Shown piece by piece: positions 26,552-34,543 of a stretch of DNA of 64,000 bases. The stretch is from Bacillus sp. ISL-37 (GTDB lineage Bacteria; Bacillota; Bacilli; Bacillales; Cytobacillaceae), in NCBI RefSeq assembly GCF_018613315.1, contig NZ_JAGGQL010000016.1, positions 1 to 64,000 on the forward strand, read 5' to 3'. The position numbers and the translations under genes were made by a program. The notes beneath the pieces were generated by a model. The model had not been told where the DNA came from. It did not search any database and saw nothing but the letters and a program-made list of their open reading frames with translations. Each line of letters opens with the position of its first letter. Position 1 is the first letter of the stretch.

Positions 26552-26684
26552 TAAATAGAGACATAATTGCCTTTTTGTATGACAGTTTTGTGACTTGAAA
26601 CCCTGTTACATGTCGTATAGGACATAATCATTATGAAAAATGGCGCAAAAAAGCAGCAGGCTGGTTCCTGCTGCTTGAAAGTTA

Positions 26685-26934
26685 GGCTCTGTTAAATTCG
26701 GCTGTTGATTTTCGTTCCAGGCGCTTCGCTTTCCGCGGGCAGTCGGGGAGCCTCCTCGGCGCTTTTTGCGCCTGCGGGGTCTCCCCATGACTCGCTCATC
26801 CCGCAGGACATTGATTGGACTTCCTTGAACCTGCCCACGCACGATGAAAATGCGGTAGCATTTTCGGAGGAGTCTTCGCGCCTTCCACTACAATCAACAG
26901 GGCTTTAAAAACAAAATTGTGCTTTAACAGAGCC
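26685..26934. mobile_element. 250-bp MITE-like element with perfect 12-bp terminal inverted repeats
   Basis: It begins GGCTCTGTTAAA (26685-26696) and ends with the exact inverse TTTAACAGAGCC (26923-26934). Inside, TGTTGATT and AATCAACA form a second inverted pair around a GC-rich core (GAGCCTCCTCGGCGC, GCGCCTGCGGGG) that also occurs in the element at 19130-19536. An internal hairpin GAAAATGC-GGTA-GCATTTTC lies near 26850. No transposase frame exists. I see no exact target duplication. Similar GC-rich palindromes are, as I recall, common between genes in Bacillaceae. Confidence 0.75.
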
Positions 26935-26947
26935 AAATGTTAAGATC

Positions 26948-27259
26948 TTAATCCCTAACGCCTAAAGCAATTTTCGCGTAACGGGACATCATGTCCTTAG
27001 ACCAAGGTGGGTTGAATACGATATTAACTTCTGTATCTTTTACTTCTGGAAGGTCGGCAAGAGCCAATTTGACCTGCTCTACGATCGTGCCTGCTAGCGG
27101 GCAGCCCATAGACGTCAATGTCATTGTCACTGTCGCAAGTCCTTCCTCGTTCAAGTCCACATCATATACTAGCCCTAAATTAACGATATCGACGCCAAGT
27201 TCAGGGTCAACGACCATCTCAAGCGCACCCATCATGCTATCTTTTAATTCTTCATCCAT
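26948..27259 (-). CDS. yitW: MIP18/DUF59 family Fe-S assembly factor
   Basis: A 103-residue protein of the MIP18 (PaaD/SufT-like) family, thought to help deliver Fe-S clusters to target proteins. Characteristic segments are VVDPELGVDIVNLGLVYDV, TMTLTSMGCPLAG with the conserved Cys, and FNPPWSKDMMSRYAK. This matches YitW of Bacillus, and yitV-yitW order is kept. GGAGTG lies before the ATG. It follows yitV on the same strand with a 78-bp gap. Confidence 0.9.
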   Translation of the reverse strand: MDEELKDSMMGALEMVVDPELGVDIVNLGLVYDVDLNEEGLATVTMTLTSMGCPLAGTIVEQVKLALADLPEVKDTEVNIVFNPPWSKDMMSRYAKIALGVRD

Positions 27260-27337
27260 CGGTGAACACTCCTTTTTTATTGCTGTAACCTATCCCCATC
27301 ATAACAATGTTTTATACTCATTAAAAGCGGAAAGGCA

Positions 27338-28105
27338 TTAGATATGCTTTACAAACCATTTCGCAGTTGCCTCAACACCAGCATTTGAAACATTGTGTCC
27401 GGCATTTTCATCGGTGATGAATTCAAACATCCCGTCGGTTCCCTCATAGTTTTTCCTGTTTTGCTCGTAAAAATCAAACGCAGAATGATATGGTACGACC
27501 GGATCTAATTTTCCATGCCAGAATAACAGCGGGCGTTTGTTCAATTTTTCAGGTTGATGGCTTAGGTCGTACTGTTTTAACTGATTCAGCAAGCTTGATA
27601 TTTGCTCCTTGGATAACCCTGTCTGAATATTCCTTTTTTCCATTTCGTTCAGCTGCCATAATGCAAACTCTTCAAATGAAGGATTACCCATCAAGCTGAC
27701 ACCAGCCTTTATCCACTCGTACTTTGCAAGTGCGCCGAGTGTTGTAATTCCGCCCATCGAAGTACCGGCAACACCAATTCTCGCTGGATCTACCAGTCCT
27801 TCCTCCACCAATTCCTGCTTGATTGTCGAAAGCTCTTCAATCGACGTGATGACGATACCCCAAAAGCGGTAGCCAAGCTCAGCCTCTGACAATCCTTCAC
27901 TGCGAGATCCGTGATATTTCGCCTCAGGCATGATGACTCTAAAGCCTTTTTCGGCAAAAAGGTAAGCATAATGCATGTTACGTTCTTTTGTGCTCGTAAA
28001 CCCATGCAGGAAAATAATCAAAGGCATTCTATCTGAAAATTGCTTTTGTTTTACAATATGGAGAACGGGAATATGTTCAATGCGTTTCTTCTCGACTAAA
28101 ATCAA
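27338..28105 (-). CDS. yitV: Alpha/beta hydrolase YitV (esterase-like)
   Basis: A 255-residue serine hydrolase. The oxyanion segment is FLHGFTSTKERN, the nucleophile elbow GTSMGG, and the late acid/His residues lie in HGKLDPVVPYH and NAGHNVS. The substrate is unknown. Translation starts at a TTG (28105), seven bases after AGGAGGG; no ATG lies nearby. It is transcribed with yitW and divergent from yitU, as in B. subtilis. Confidence 0.88.
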   Translation of the reverse strand: MILVEKKRIEHIPVLHIVKQKQFSDRMPLIIFLHGFTSTKERNMHYAYLFAEKGFRVIMPEAKYHGSRSEGLSEAELGYRFWGIVITSIEELSTIKQELVEEGLVDPARIGVAGTSMGGITTLGALAKYEWIKAGVSLMGNPSFEEFALWQLNEMEKRNIQTGLSKEQISSLLNQLKQYDLSHQPEKLNKRPLLFWHGKLDPVVPYHSAFDFYEQNRKNYEGTDGMFEFITDENAGHNVSNAGVEATAKWFVKHI

Positions 28106-28314
28106 TGATTAACCCTCCTGAAGCAAGCGGATATTAAATTTACCGCACTTTTAAGTATCTAAAATGATTTTTTTACAATTTATATGTAAAATGGTTACCA
28201 TAGTGGTTATAAGACCAATTAACCATCATCCAATATATGTATTGTAGAACTCTTACGAAAAAAGAGCCAATCATACGCATATCATTTAAAAAATAGTGTT
28301 AAAAAGGAGTATTT

Positions 28315-29133
28315 ATGGCTGAAAAACATTTAATTGCATTAGATTTAGACGGAACTTTACTAACAGATGATAAAACGATTTCTGAAAAGAACAAGCACGT
28401 AATAAAAAAAGCACGAGAAGCAGGCCATGTTGTCATGATCGCGACAGGTAGACCATTCCGTTCCAGCGAGATGTACTACCATGAGCTTGCACTTGATACG
28501 CCAATCGTCAACTTCAACGGTGCGTTTATCCATCACCCGCTTGATAATAGCTGGGGAGTACACCATTCTCCGCTTTCAATCGATGTGGCAAAGGATATTG
28601 TCGAGGCGCTTGAGGATTTCAAATTTCACAATATCATCGCCGAAGTAATCGACGATGTATATGTCCATTATCATGATGAAAAAATGATGGATATCTTTAA
28701 TATGGGAAATCCAAATATCACGACCGGCGATTTGAGAAGATATTTGAAGACATCTCCAACTAGTATGTTGATTCACGCTGATGAAGAACATGTTCGTAAA
28801 ATCCGTAACCATCTGTCAGAAGTCCATGCCGAAGTGATCGACCATAGAAGCTGGGCCGCTCCGTTCCACGTCGTCGAAATCGTCAAAAGCGGCTTGAACA
28901 AAGCAGTTGGCTTAAAGAAAGCATCAGATTATTTCCAAATCCCTGCAGACCGCATCATTGCATTCGGCGATGAAGATAACGATTTGGAAATGCTTGAATA
29001 CGCAGGCCGCGGAATCGCAATGGGCAATGCCGTCGACGAAGTGAAAAACATCGCGAACGACATGACATTGACTAACGAAGAAGACGGCATTGGCGTTTAT
29101 TTGAACGACTTGCTTAATTTGAAGGCATTATAA
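28315..29133 (+). CDS. yitU: Cof-type HAD phosphatase YitU
   Basis: A 272-residue HAD-superfamily hydrolase of the Cof subfamily. Motif I is DLDGTLL (residues 10-16), motif II ATGRPFRSS, and motif IV FGDEDNDLEML. The B. subtilis homologue is reported to dephosphorylate the riboflavin precursor 5-amino-6-(5-phosphoribitylamino)uracil; I assign the same likely role. AAAGGAG precedes the ATG. It is monocistronic with a clear terminator. Confidence 0.88.
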   Translation: MAEKHLIALDLDGTLLTDDKTISEKNKHVIKKAREAGHVVMIATGRPFRSSEMYYHELALDTPIVNFNGAFIHHPLDNSWGVHHSPLSIDVAKDIVEALEDFKFHNIIAEVIDDVYVHYHDEKMMDIFNMGNPNITTGDLRRYLKTSPTSMLIHADEEHVRKIRNHLSEVHAEVIDHRSWAAPFHVVEIVKSGLNKAVGLKKASDYFQIPADRIIAFGDEDNDLEMLEYAGRGIAMGNAVDEVKNIANDMTLTNEEDGIGVYLNDLLNLKAL

Positions 29134-29155
29134 TCCCAGTCATATTATTGAAAAG

Positions 29156-29186
29156 GTCCGATAGACAGGCTCTATCGGACTTTTTT
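29156..29186 (+). terminator. Terminator of yitU
   Basis: A perfect 10-bp stem GTCCGATAGA/TCTATCGGAC (29156-29165 with 29171-29180), then six T. Confidence 0.9.
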
Positions 29187-29192
29187 CTGCTT

Positions 29193-29340
29193 CCCCAAAT
29201 TCGTAGGTCTCTTCCGTTTCGGTCACATGTTGGCCTTACTTGTGCCCCAAATTCGTAGGTCTCTTCTATTTCGGTTACATGTTGGAACTGCTTGTGACCA
29301 AATTCGAGTGACCTGTCTCTATCGGATATTTTTTCCGCCG
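29193..29340. repeat. 52-bp tandem repeat, about 2.5 copies
   Basis: Segments starting CCCCAAATTCGTAGGTCTCT at 29193 and 29245 are 52 bp apart, and a degenerate third copy keeps the register (TGTG at 29241 and 29293). Each of the two full copies holds TTTCGGT(C/T)ACATGTTGG. The array starts directly after the yitU terminator and no gene is seen until 29502. Confidence 0.85.
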
Positions 29341-29501
29341 GCCAATTCTCGCTGAGTTTGCCTGAAATGTTAATCATTGCATGTACCTTCCAAATTGAAC
29401 TTGCATCAGAACCGTTTGATTTTATGTCAAAAGAGCATACTAATAAGCGAAGCGGCGTTATAGCCTGTTTCAAATTCGCTCGTAGATGGAGGGATAAAAC
29501 G

Positions 29502-29654
29502 ATGGGTAAAAGCAATAAATCCAAGCGTTTTGTACAGCAAGGGGTAGATACTGTCTCCAAGCATGATGAACGAATCCCTTACCACACCACTTATGCCGAG
29601 GCTGAAGCACAAAAGATGGCGAATGTCAGAGAGTCCTCTTTAGGGGGAATTTAA
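29502..29654 (+). CDS. Small hypothetical protein, 50 residues
   Basis: A short polar protein starting MGKSNKSKRFVQQGVD and ending ESSLGGI, with HDERIPYHTTYAEAEAQK in the middle. GGAGG lies nine bases before the ATG, and the stop codon directly abuts the start codon of the next small gene, so the two form an operon. I do not recognise the family with confidence; size and composition recall minor spore proteins. The longer in-frame extension upstream to 29358 lacks a ribosome site and runs close to the repeat array. Confidence 0.7.
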   Translation: MGKSNKSKRFVQQGVDTVSKHDERIPYHTTYAEAEAQKMANVRESSLGGI

Positions 29655-29846
29655 ATGGGAAACAGGCTTTTTCAGGAAGCTAGGAAGGCTGTCCAGTTAG
29701 CTCAGTCTGCGGAGCCTGCGGAACAGTCTGCAGCCATCAACACAGCTAAAAATGCTCTGTCATCAGCCTATGCCAATACGACAATGGCTGAAAAAGAGCA
29801 GCTTCGGTCATTTCAGGACGAGCTGAATTCAATTGAAAGCAAGTAA
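29655..29846 (+). CDS. DUF3813-like small protein
   Basis: A 63-residue, alanine- and glutamine-rich helical protein (FQEARKAVQLAQSA, AAINTAKNALSSAYANTT). It fits my recollection of the DUF3813 family of Bacillaceae, of unknown function. AGGGGG lies before the ATG, which follows the preceding stop codon without a gap. A bidirectional terminator follows. Confidence 0.75.
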   Translation: MGNRLFQEARKAVQLAQSAEPAEQSAAINTAKNALSSAYANTTMAEKEQLRSFQDELNSIESK

Positions 29847-29851
29847 AAGTG

Positions 29852-29879
29852 AAAGCTGGCGGAAATCCCGCCAGCTTTT
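29852..29879. terminator. Bidirectional terminator
   Basis: A perfect 11-bp stem AAAGCTGGCGG/CCGCCAGCTTT (29852-29862 with 29868-29878) between convergent genes. Confidence 0.85.
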
Positions 29880-29885
29880 GCTTTT

Positions 29886-30674
29886 CTAATTATGATTATT
29901 GAATCTTTCAAGCAACACTGGATAGGTATGGATGATTTCGCCATCCTTGCTGCGTTCGTATAGATTAAGAATGACTGACCCATTTTGCGGAAGCTTGCTT
30001 TCTGGTATTGAAATTTTCAGCGAGAACGGTTTCCATTGTGGATACTTTGCTCCTGGAACAACTTCTGTTTCAGGGACCAACTGGTTATGTCCATCCTCAG
30101 CTGTATAAAAGAACTTTCCATTGATTGGCCGGGCTTCACCGATTATTTTATAATTCCCTTTGCTCCCTTCTGAAACAACCCCTTTAAAAACAGGATTTTC
30201 CCCAGGGATATACATTGTCTTCGTATCAGTCAGCAGCTTTTTGTCCCCGACAGGTTTTCCATTGATGCTCGTTGCTTTCAACTGTGCAGTGACCGTGTAT
30301 TCTCCTTCCTGGACTCTTTTTCCTGCCGTCGAGTAATCCCAGCTCTCCACCCATTTCATTTTCTCCTGCGGTTTCAAGGTCAAGGTTTCAAAGGCCTGGG
30401 TAAACGCTTTTCCTTCAGAATACTGATACACCTTGTTCTTATTAGCATCCAGGACGGTAATTTCGTATTTTTGGGATGTTGGAAATTCAAATGAAAGCTC
30501 TGTATTCCCCTGGTTTTGCAGTACGATTTCAAACTCAGCTTTCTCAGGACCAGCCAATGGATCAATGTAAAAACTGTATTCCAGATTTGCTGGTGACTGT
30601 TTTTCTTCTCCAATCGCCAGGACAGGTGCCACGGCCATCAACAGCAAAATAATCAACAAACTGACTTTCCTCAT
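29886..30674 (-). CDS. Secreted BsuPI-domain protein (Ipi-like)
   Basis: A 262-residue protein with an N-terminal signal peptide (hydrophobic stretch about 5-21). Residues about 35-135 resemble BsuPI, the intracellular proteinase inhibitor fold of B. subtilis Ipi (FEIVLQNQGNTELSFEF, FTQAFETLTLKPQEKMKW). The C-terminal half (about 160-258) looks like an immunoglobulin-like Gmad2-type domain. The neighbourhood (yitT, yitU) is where B. subtilis carries ipi, which is shorter and has no signal peptide. So this is an exported, two-domain relative. Protease inhibition is untested and should not be assumed. Confidence 0.75.
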   Translation of the reverse strand: MRKVSLLIILLLMAVAPVLAIGEEKQSPANLEYSFYIDPLAGPEKAEFEIVLQNQGNTELSFEFPTSQKYEITVLDANKNKVYQYSEGKAFTQAFETLTLKPQEKMKWVESWDYSTAGKRVQEGEYTVTAQLKATSINGKPVGDKKLLTDTKTMYIPGENPVFKGVVSEGSKGNYKIIGEARPINGKFFYTAEDGHNQLVPETEVVPGAKYPQWKPFSLKISIPESKLPQNGSVILNLYERSKDGEIIHTYPVLLERFNNHN

Positions 30675-30697
30675 TTACCAAACCTCCAATTCAGTGA

Positions 30698-31540
30698 TTA
30701 CTCCCTTCGGAAAAAACCAAAGATCCCAGCTGTCTCAACAATATTGGTGAACGCATGAGGATCGACTTCCTTGATAATGTGTTCCAGATCATACAATTCA
30801 TACCTTGTCACGACAATGATGAGCATTTCTTTCTGCTCTCCTGAAAAAGCTCCCTTGGCAGGCAGCAGTGTGATACCGCGTACAAGTTTGTCATGGATGG
30901 CCTTCTTTAATTCATCTGACTTCTTCGTAACGATCATTGCCGTCAGTTTCTCATGGCGTGTATGGATGGCATCAATTAATCGTGTGGACACATACAAAGC
31001 GACAAGAGTATAAAGAGCGTTTTCCCAGCCAAATACAAAGCCAGCTGTCATTATAATGATGCCATTCAAGGTAAAGAAATATGTACCAACCGGACGATCA
31101 TTCATTCGTGACAGGACCATTGCAATAATATCCATTCCTCCTGTAGATGCCCCCCATTTTAAGGTCAGCCCAACACCTAACGCGGCAATGACTCCCCCAA
31201 AAACAGCATTCAGCAGAATATCACCAGATACTTCTTTTACCGGAATGATTTCAAGAAAGAAAGATGAAAGCAGCACGGAGATAAAACTATAAAGAGTGAA
31301 TGATTTCCCAACTTTCTTCCATCCAAGGATTGTTACCGGAATATTCAATAGCAATAGAAGAATCCCGGTAGAAATATTAAATGGTGCGAATTCACCAAGT
31401 ATGCTCGAAACGAGCTGTGCGATCCCGGTAAAGCCACTGGCATAGACATTTGCCGGTATTAAAAAGAAGTTCAGTGACATAGCATTCAAGAATGCACCAA
31501 TCACCACGATGATGATTTTTTTTGTTTCCAACCAGACCAT
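30698..31540 (-). CDS. yitT: YitT family membrane protein
   Basis: A 280-residue protein with five or six N-terminal membrane segments (about 8-190) and a soluble DUF2179 domain (about 200-275) ending AGIFGFFRRE. GFTGIAQL and GASTGGMDIIA are typical of the family. It is presumed to be a transporter or sensor; the substrate is unknown. GGGGGA lies before the ATG. It is divergent from yitS and followed after 23 bp by the Ipi-like gene, so the two are probably one transcript. Confidence 0.88.
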   Translation of the reverse strand: MVWLETKKIIIVVIGAFLNAMSLNFFLIPANVYASGFTGIAQLVSSILGEFAPFNISTGILLLLLNIPVTILGWKKVGKSFTLYSFISVLLSSFFLEIIPVKEVSGDILLNAVFGGVIAALGVGLTLKWGASTGGMDIIAMVLSRMNDRPVGTYFFTLNGIIIMTAGFVFGWENALYTLVALYVSTRLIDAIHTRHEKLTAMIVTKKSDELKKAIHDKLVRGITLLPAKGAFSGEQKEMLIIVVTRYELYDLEHIIKEVDPHAFTNIVETAGIFGFFRRE

Positions 31541-31669
31541 GTAAATCCCCCTTATTCTTTTCTATTCTTCCTGTACCCCTATTTTGCCGAAAATCACTAT
31601 ATTTAATTGTCTTTTTCCCATATTCCCTATAAACTATTAACATATAAAGGTTGAAAGCAGGTGAAAGTT

Positions 31670-32530
31670 ATGTCAGTAAAAATCATGGCTGACAGTGCAT
31701 GTGATTTGCCATTGAGTTTTTATGAAGAAAATAATGCAATACTATTCCCGTTAAAGGTTCATATTAATGACACTGAATACGAGGATCTTCGAACAATCCA
31801 GCCAAAAGAAGTGTACGATCAAATCCGCGCTGGCAACCTTCCAAAGACCTCACAGGCTTCTCCTGCTGGTTTTAAAGAAGTTTTTACGGAATTGGCCGAG
31901 AATAAGCAGGATGGAATATACATAGCTTTCTCTTCACAGCTGTCAGGAACATATCAGACAGCCGTCATGATTGCCGAGCAAGTTAAGGAGGAATACCCTG
32001 ATTTCAACTTGTCGATCATCGATACAAAATGTGCATCCCTTGGATATGGACTAGTTGTTATGGAAGCAGCACGGATGGCGAAGGAGAATTATTCAAAAGA
32101 AGAGATCGTTGAAGCTGCCCAATTCCACAGCCAGCATATGGAGCATTTATTCACTGTAGATGACCTTGACCATCTTGCCAAGGGCGGACGCGTTTCAAAA
32201 GCTTCCGCATTCGTAGGCGGCCTGTTGAATATTAAGCCGCTGCTTAATGTTGAGGATGGGAAACTGGTTCCGCTCGAAAAAATTCGCGGGAAGAAAAAGC
32301 TTCTTCGCAGGATTGTGGAAGTAATGAAGGAACGCGGCGTCGGTTTTGAAAATCAGATCGTTGGCATCAGCCAGGCAGATGATTTTGAGACAGCCACTGA
32401 AATGAAAAACATGATCATGGAAGAGCTGAAGGCTAAAGAAGTTATTATCACTTCCATCGGTGCAGCAGTCGGATCCCACACTGGACCTGGTACCATTGCA
32501 ATTTTCTTCTTAAACAAACTGCCATCATAA
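31670..32530 (+). CDS. yitS: DegV family fatty-acid-binding protein YitS
   Basis: A 286-residue DegV/FakB-type protein that binds a fatty acid for phosphorylation by a FakA-type kinase. Landmarks are MADSACDLP, the loop KTSQASPAGF, IAFSSQLSGTYQTA, the lid segment DDLDHLAKGGRVSKA, and GSHTGPGTIAIFF. The ATG at 31670 behind AGGTGA is preferred to the GTG at 31661, which lies inside that ribosome site. Divergent from yitT. Confidence 0.88.
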   Translation: MSVKIMADSACDLPLSFYEENNAILFPLKVHINDTEYEDLRTIQPKEVYDQIRAGNLPKTSQASPAGFKEVFTELAENKQDGIYIAFSSQLSGTYQTAVMIAEQVKEEYPDFNLSIIDTKCASLGYGLVVMEAARMAKENYSKEEIVEAAQFHSQHMEHLFTVDDLDHLAKGGRVSKASAFVGGLLNIKPLLNVEDGKLVPLEKIRGKKKLLRRIVEVMKERGVGFENQIVGISQADDFETATEMKNMIMEELKAKEVIITSIGAAVGSHTGPGTIAIFFLNKLPS

Positions 32531-32538
32531 ATTTACAT

Positions 32539-32593
32539 ACTCCTTTCAGGTTTTAGGGAAAATAAAATGTACCTAACCTGAAAGGAGTTTTTT
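32539..32593 (+). promoter_or_regulatory. Terminator-like hairpin that masks the ribosome site of the next small gene
   Basis: ACTCCTTTCAGGTT (32539-32552) is the exact inverse of AACCTGAAAGGAGT (32575-32588), a 14-bp stem with a 22-base loop followed by six T. It can end the yitS transcript. The ribosome site AAAGGAG (32581-32587) of the 43-residue gene at 32596 lies wholly inside the 3' arm. Confidence 0.75.
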
Positions 32594-32595
32594 AA

Positions 32596-32727
32596 ATGCC
32601 ACATACATCTGATAACGATAAAAAAGCAAAAGACAACAATGCCCTTCGCCATGAAAAAAATATGATGCGCGAAAAGAACCGCAAAGCTGGCAAGCATGAA
32701 TACTCGAAGAAAACAGATCATCTGTAA
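32596..32727 (+). CDS. Small polar protein, DUF3941-like, 43 residues
   Basis: Too short for common ORF cut-offs. It reads MPHTSDNDKKAKDNNAL, then RHEKNMMREKNRKAGKH and YSKKTDHL at the end: highly charged, no hydrophobic stretch. It fits my recollection of the DUF3941 family of Bacillaceae. AAAGGAG lies eight bases before the ATG but is buried in the preceding hairpin, so translation of any yitS read-through transcript should be restricted. Function unknown. Confidence 0.75.
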   Translation: MPHTSDNDKKAKDNNALRHEKNMMREKNRKAGKHEYSKKTDHL

Positions 32728-32728
32728 A

Positions 32729-32756
32729 AAAAATAGAGCCACTCGGCTCTATTTTT
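32729..32756. terminator. Bidirectional terminator
   Basis: A perfect 12-bp stem AAAAATAGAGCC/GGCTCTATTTTT (32729-32740 with 32745-32756). It includes the stop codon of the convergent yitL gene. Confidence 0.88.
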
Positions 32757-33612
32757 CTTTTTTATATGTCCAGTTATTTTCCTGATAGATCTTTCCTTCC
32801 TTCATGAGCCTTCCCATTGCCCGCTTGAAAGAGCCTTTGCTCATGCCGAAACGTTCCTGGATGTCCTCGGCCATGCTCTTGTCATGGTAAGGCATTGCCC
32901 CATTACGGAGCTCCAGGTATTCCATAATCTTTTCAGCGTCTTCATCCAATGCTTCCTGCTTGCGCGGCAAAAGCGAGATATTGACCGAACCATCTGGTTT
33001 TACATCAATGATTCTTCCCTCTACTTTCTGGCCAATACGAGGCTCAGTCCGGCGCTGCGATTCGTGGATGAAGCCTTTAAAGCCTTCAGCCGTGATCATC
33101 CAGCTGCCTACCCTTGCCGTCCGGTAGATGTAGCCATGGACATTCTTGTTAAAGTCACTCCTTGTAGCATTGACGGAGATATCCTGAATAACAGGATCGG
33201 TTGCCATTCGGGCATAAATCATATTGCTGCGATTTACTCGAAGCGTGATATAAAGCAAGTCCCCTTCTTGCGGCCAAACTGATTTTACGACCGGCAAGTC
33301 TTCCTCACCTAACAAAACATCCTTACTGATCCCGATATCAAGGAATATGCCGATACCTTCCTTAACATCAACGACAGGTACCCACTCATAGTGGCCTACC
33401 TGGACTTTCGGTATGGTTGTTGTCGCTGCGAGCCTTCCTCTTGATTCAACAAATAGAAAAACCTCTACCTTATCTCCTTCTTCAAATGTCATGTCTGTAT
33501 CATTTGAATGAAGCAGCACATCCTCTTCTCCATCCGTTAAAAAGTAGCCGAAATCAACAATTCTTGCTACGGTCAGCTCCAAAGTTTGACCTGTATATTC
33601 GTTCAAGGACAT
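32749..33612 (-). CDS. cvfB: S1-domain RNA-binding protein CvfB (YitL)
   Basis: A 287-residue protein of the CvfB family, with S1-like OB domains (the third, about 150-215, contains GFIHESQ and GQKVEGRIIDVKPDG) and a C-terminal winged helix (SMAEDIQERFGMSKGSFKRAMGRLMKEGKI). CvfB affects virulence gene expression in Staphylococcus; the B. subtilis homologue is YitL. GGAGGG lies before the ATG. Divergent from yitK. Confidence 0.9.
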   Translation of the reverse strand: MSLNEYTGQTLELTVARIVDFGYFLTDGEEDVLLHSNDTDMTFEEGDKVEVFLFVESRGRLAATTTIPKVQVGHYEWVPVVDVKEGIGIFLDIGISKDVLLGEEDLPVVKSVWPQEGDLLYITLRVNRSNMIYARMATDPVIQDISVNATRSDFNKNVHGYIYRTARVGSWMITAEGFKGFIHESQRRTEPRIGQKVEGRIIDVKPDGSVNISLLPRKQEALDEDAEKIMEYLELRNGAMPYHDKSMAEDIQERFGMSKGSFKRAMGRLMKEGKIYQENNWTYKKEK

Positions 33613-33761
33613 AAAATCCCTCCTGCCTTGTTATTAAGCTCTAAATTACGTAAAGTTGTTTGAACTGCTATATTTTACTATAATGTAAGCAAAAGCGAAA
33701 GCGCCTTTGACAGTCCCTTGTCTTTTGGCGCAGCGAAATTTCTCATAATCCGGAGGTAGCC

Positions 33762-34253
33762 ATGTCTAAAGAGAGCTCATTTGATATTGTATCCAAAGTT
33801 GAAATGTCTGAAGTCACAAATGCAATCAGCATCGCAATGAAAGAAATCCAGAACCGTTACGATTTTAAGGGCAGCAAAAGTGATATTTCACTTGATAAAG
33901 AAGAACTTGTCCTAATTTCCGATGATGAATTTAAGCTTGACCAGTTGAAGGATGTTCTATTCAGCAAAATGATCAAACGCGGCATTCCAATAAAGAACCT
34001 GGACTACGGGAAAGTTGAACGTGCTTCTGGTGGAACGGTCCGACAAAAAGCCAAGCTTGTTCAGGGAATTGATAAAGAGAACGCGAAGAAGATTTACACA
34101 CTTATAAAGAACAGCGGCTTGAAGGTCAAGAGCCAGGTCCAGGATGACCAGGTTCGTGTCACAGGCAAAAACCGTGATGATCTTCAAAAAATTATCGCTG
34201 CAGTAAAAGAAGCAGATCTTACAGTAGATGTGCAATTCGTGAATTATCGTTAA
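33762..34253 (+). CDS. yitK: YajQ family nucleotide-binding protein YitK
   Basis: A 163-residue YajQ-type protein with two ferredoxin-like halves. Typical motifs are [10 protein letters not shown] at the N-terminus, NRYDFKGSK, and the ending DVQFVNYR. Some members bind cyclic di-GMP and nucleic acid; which ligand applies here is unknown, though an EAL phosphodiesterase is encoded in this window. GGAGG lies before the ATG. Monocistronic with a strong terminator. Confidence 0.92.
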   Translation: MSKESSFDIVSKVEMSEVTNAISIAMKEIQNRYDFKGSKSDISLDKEELVLISDDEFKLDQLKDVLFSKMIKRGIPIKNLDYGKVERASGGTVRQKAKLVQGIDKENAKKIYTLIKNSGLKVKSQVQDDQVRVTGKNRDDLQKIIAAVKEADLTVDVQFVNYR

Positions 34254-34279
34254 AAAAGAGCTAAAACTAAATGTTGGGT

Positions 34280-34317
34280 AAAAGCGGACTATGTGAGCAT
34301 TGTCCGCTTTTTTTTTA
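34280..34317 (+). terminator. Terminator of yitK
   Basis: A 10-bp stem AAAAGCGGAC/GTCCGCTTTT (34280-34289 with 34302-34311), then a long T run. Confidence 0.92.
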
Positions 34318-34460
34318 TAAAAATTCATGAATGGTTCACAAACCGCCTACGGTATTATCCTATTTACACGTTACAATTAATGTATTGATCTTAGATGTGA
34401 CATTAGTCAGTTAAGGATACTTAATTTGATAAAACATTCACAAATCCTTCACAAAGTACT

Positions 34461-34505
34461 ATTGGATTCCCCCTATTTTCACGTTAATATACCAGTATGG
34501 GTATA
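34461..34505 (+). promoter_or_regulatory. Promoter with CstR/CsoR-like operator
   Basis: TTGGAT is followed after 17 bp by TAATAT, and overlapping that -10 is the perfect inverted repeat TATACC-AGTATG-GGTATA (34488-34505). The arms resemble those of CsoR-family operators, and CstR (the persulfide sensor) controls CoA-disulfide reductase/rhodanese genes in other Firmicutes. No csoR/cstR gene lies in the window. Confidence 0.55.
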
Positions 34506-34543
34506 AAACACATAAATTTGACAACCGAAAGGATGACAATACA

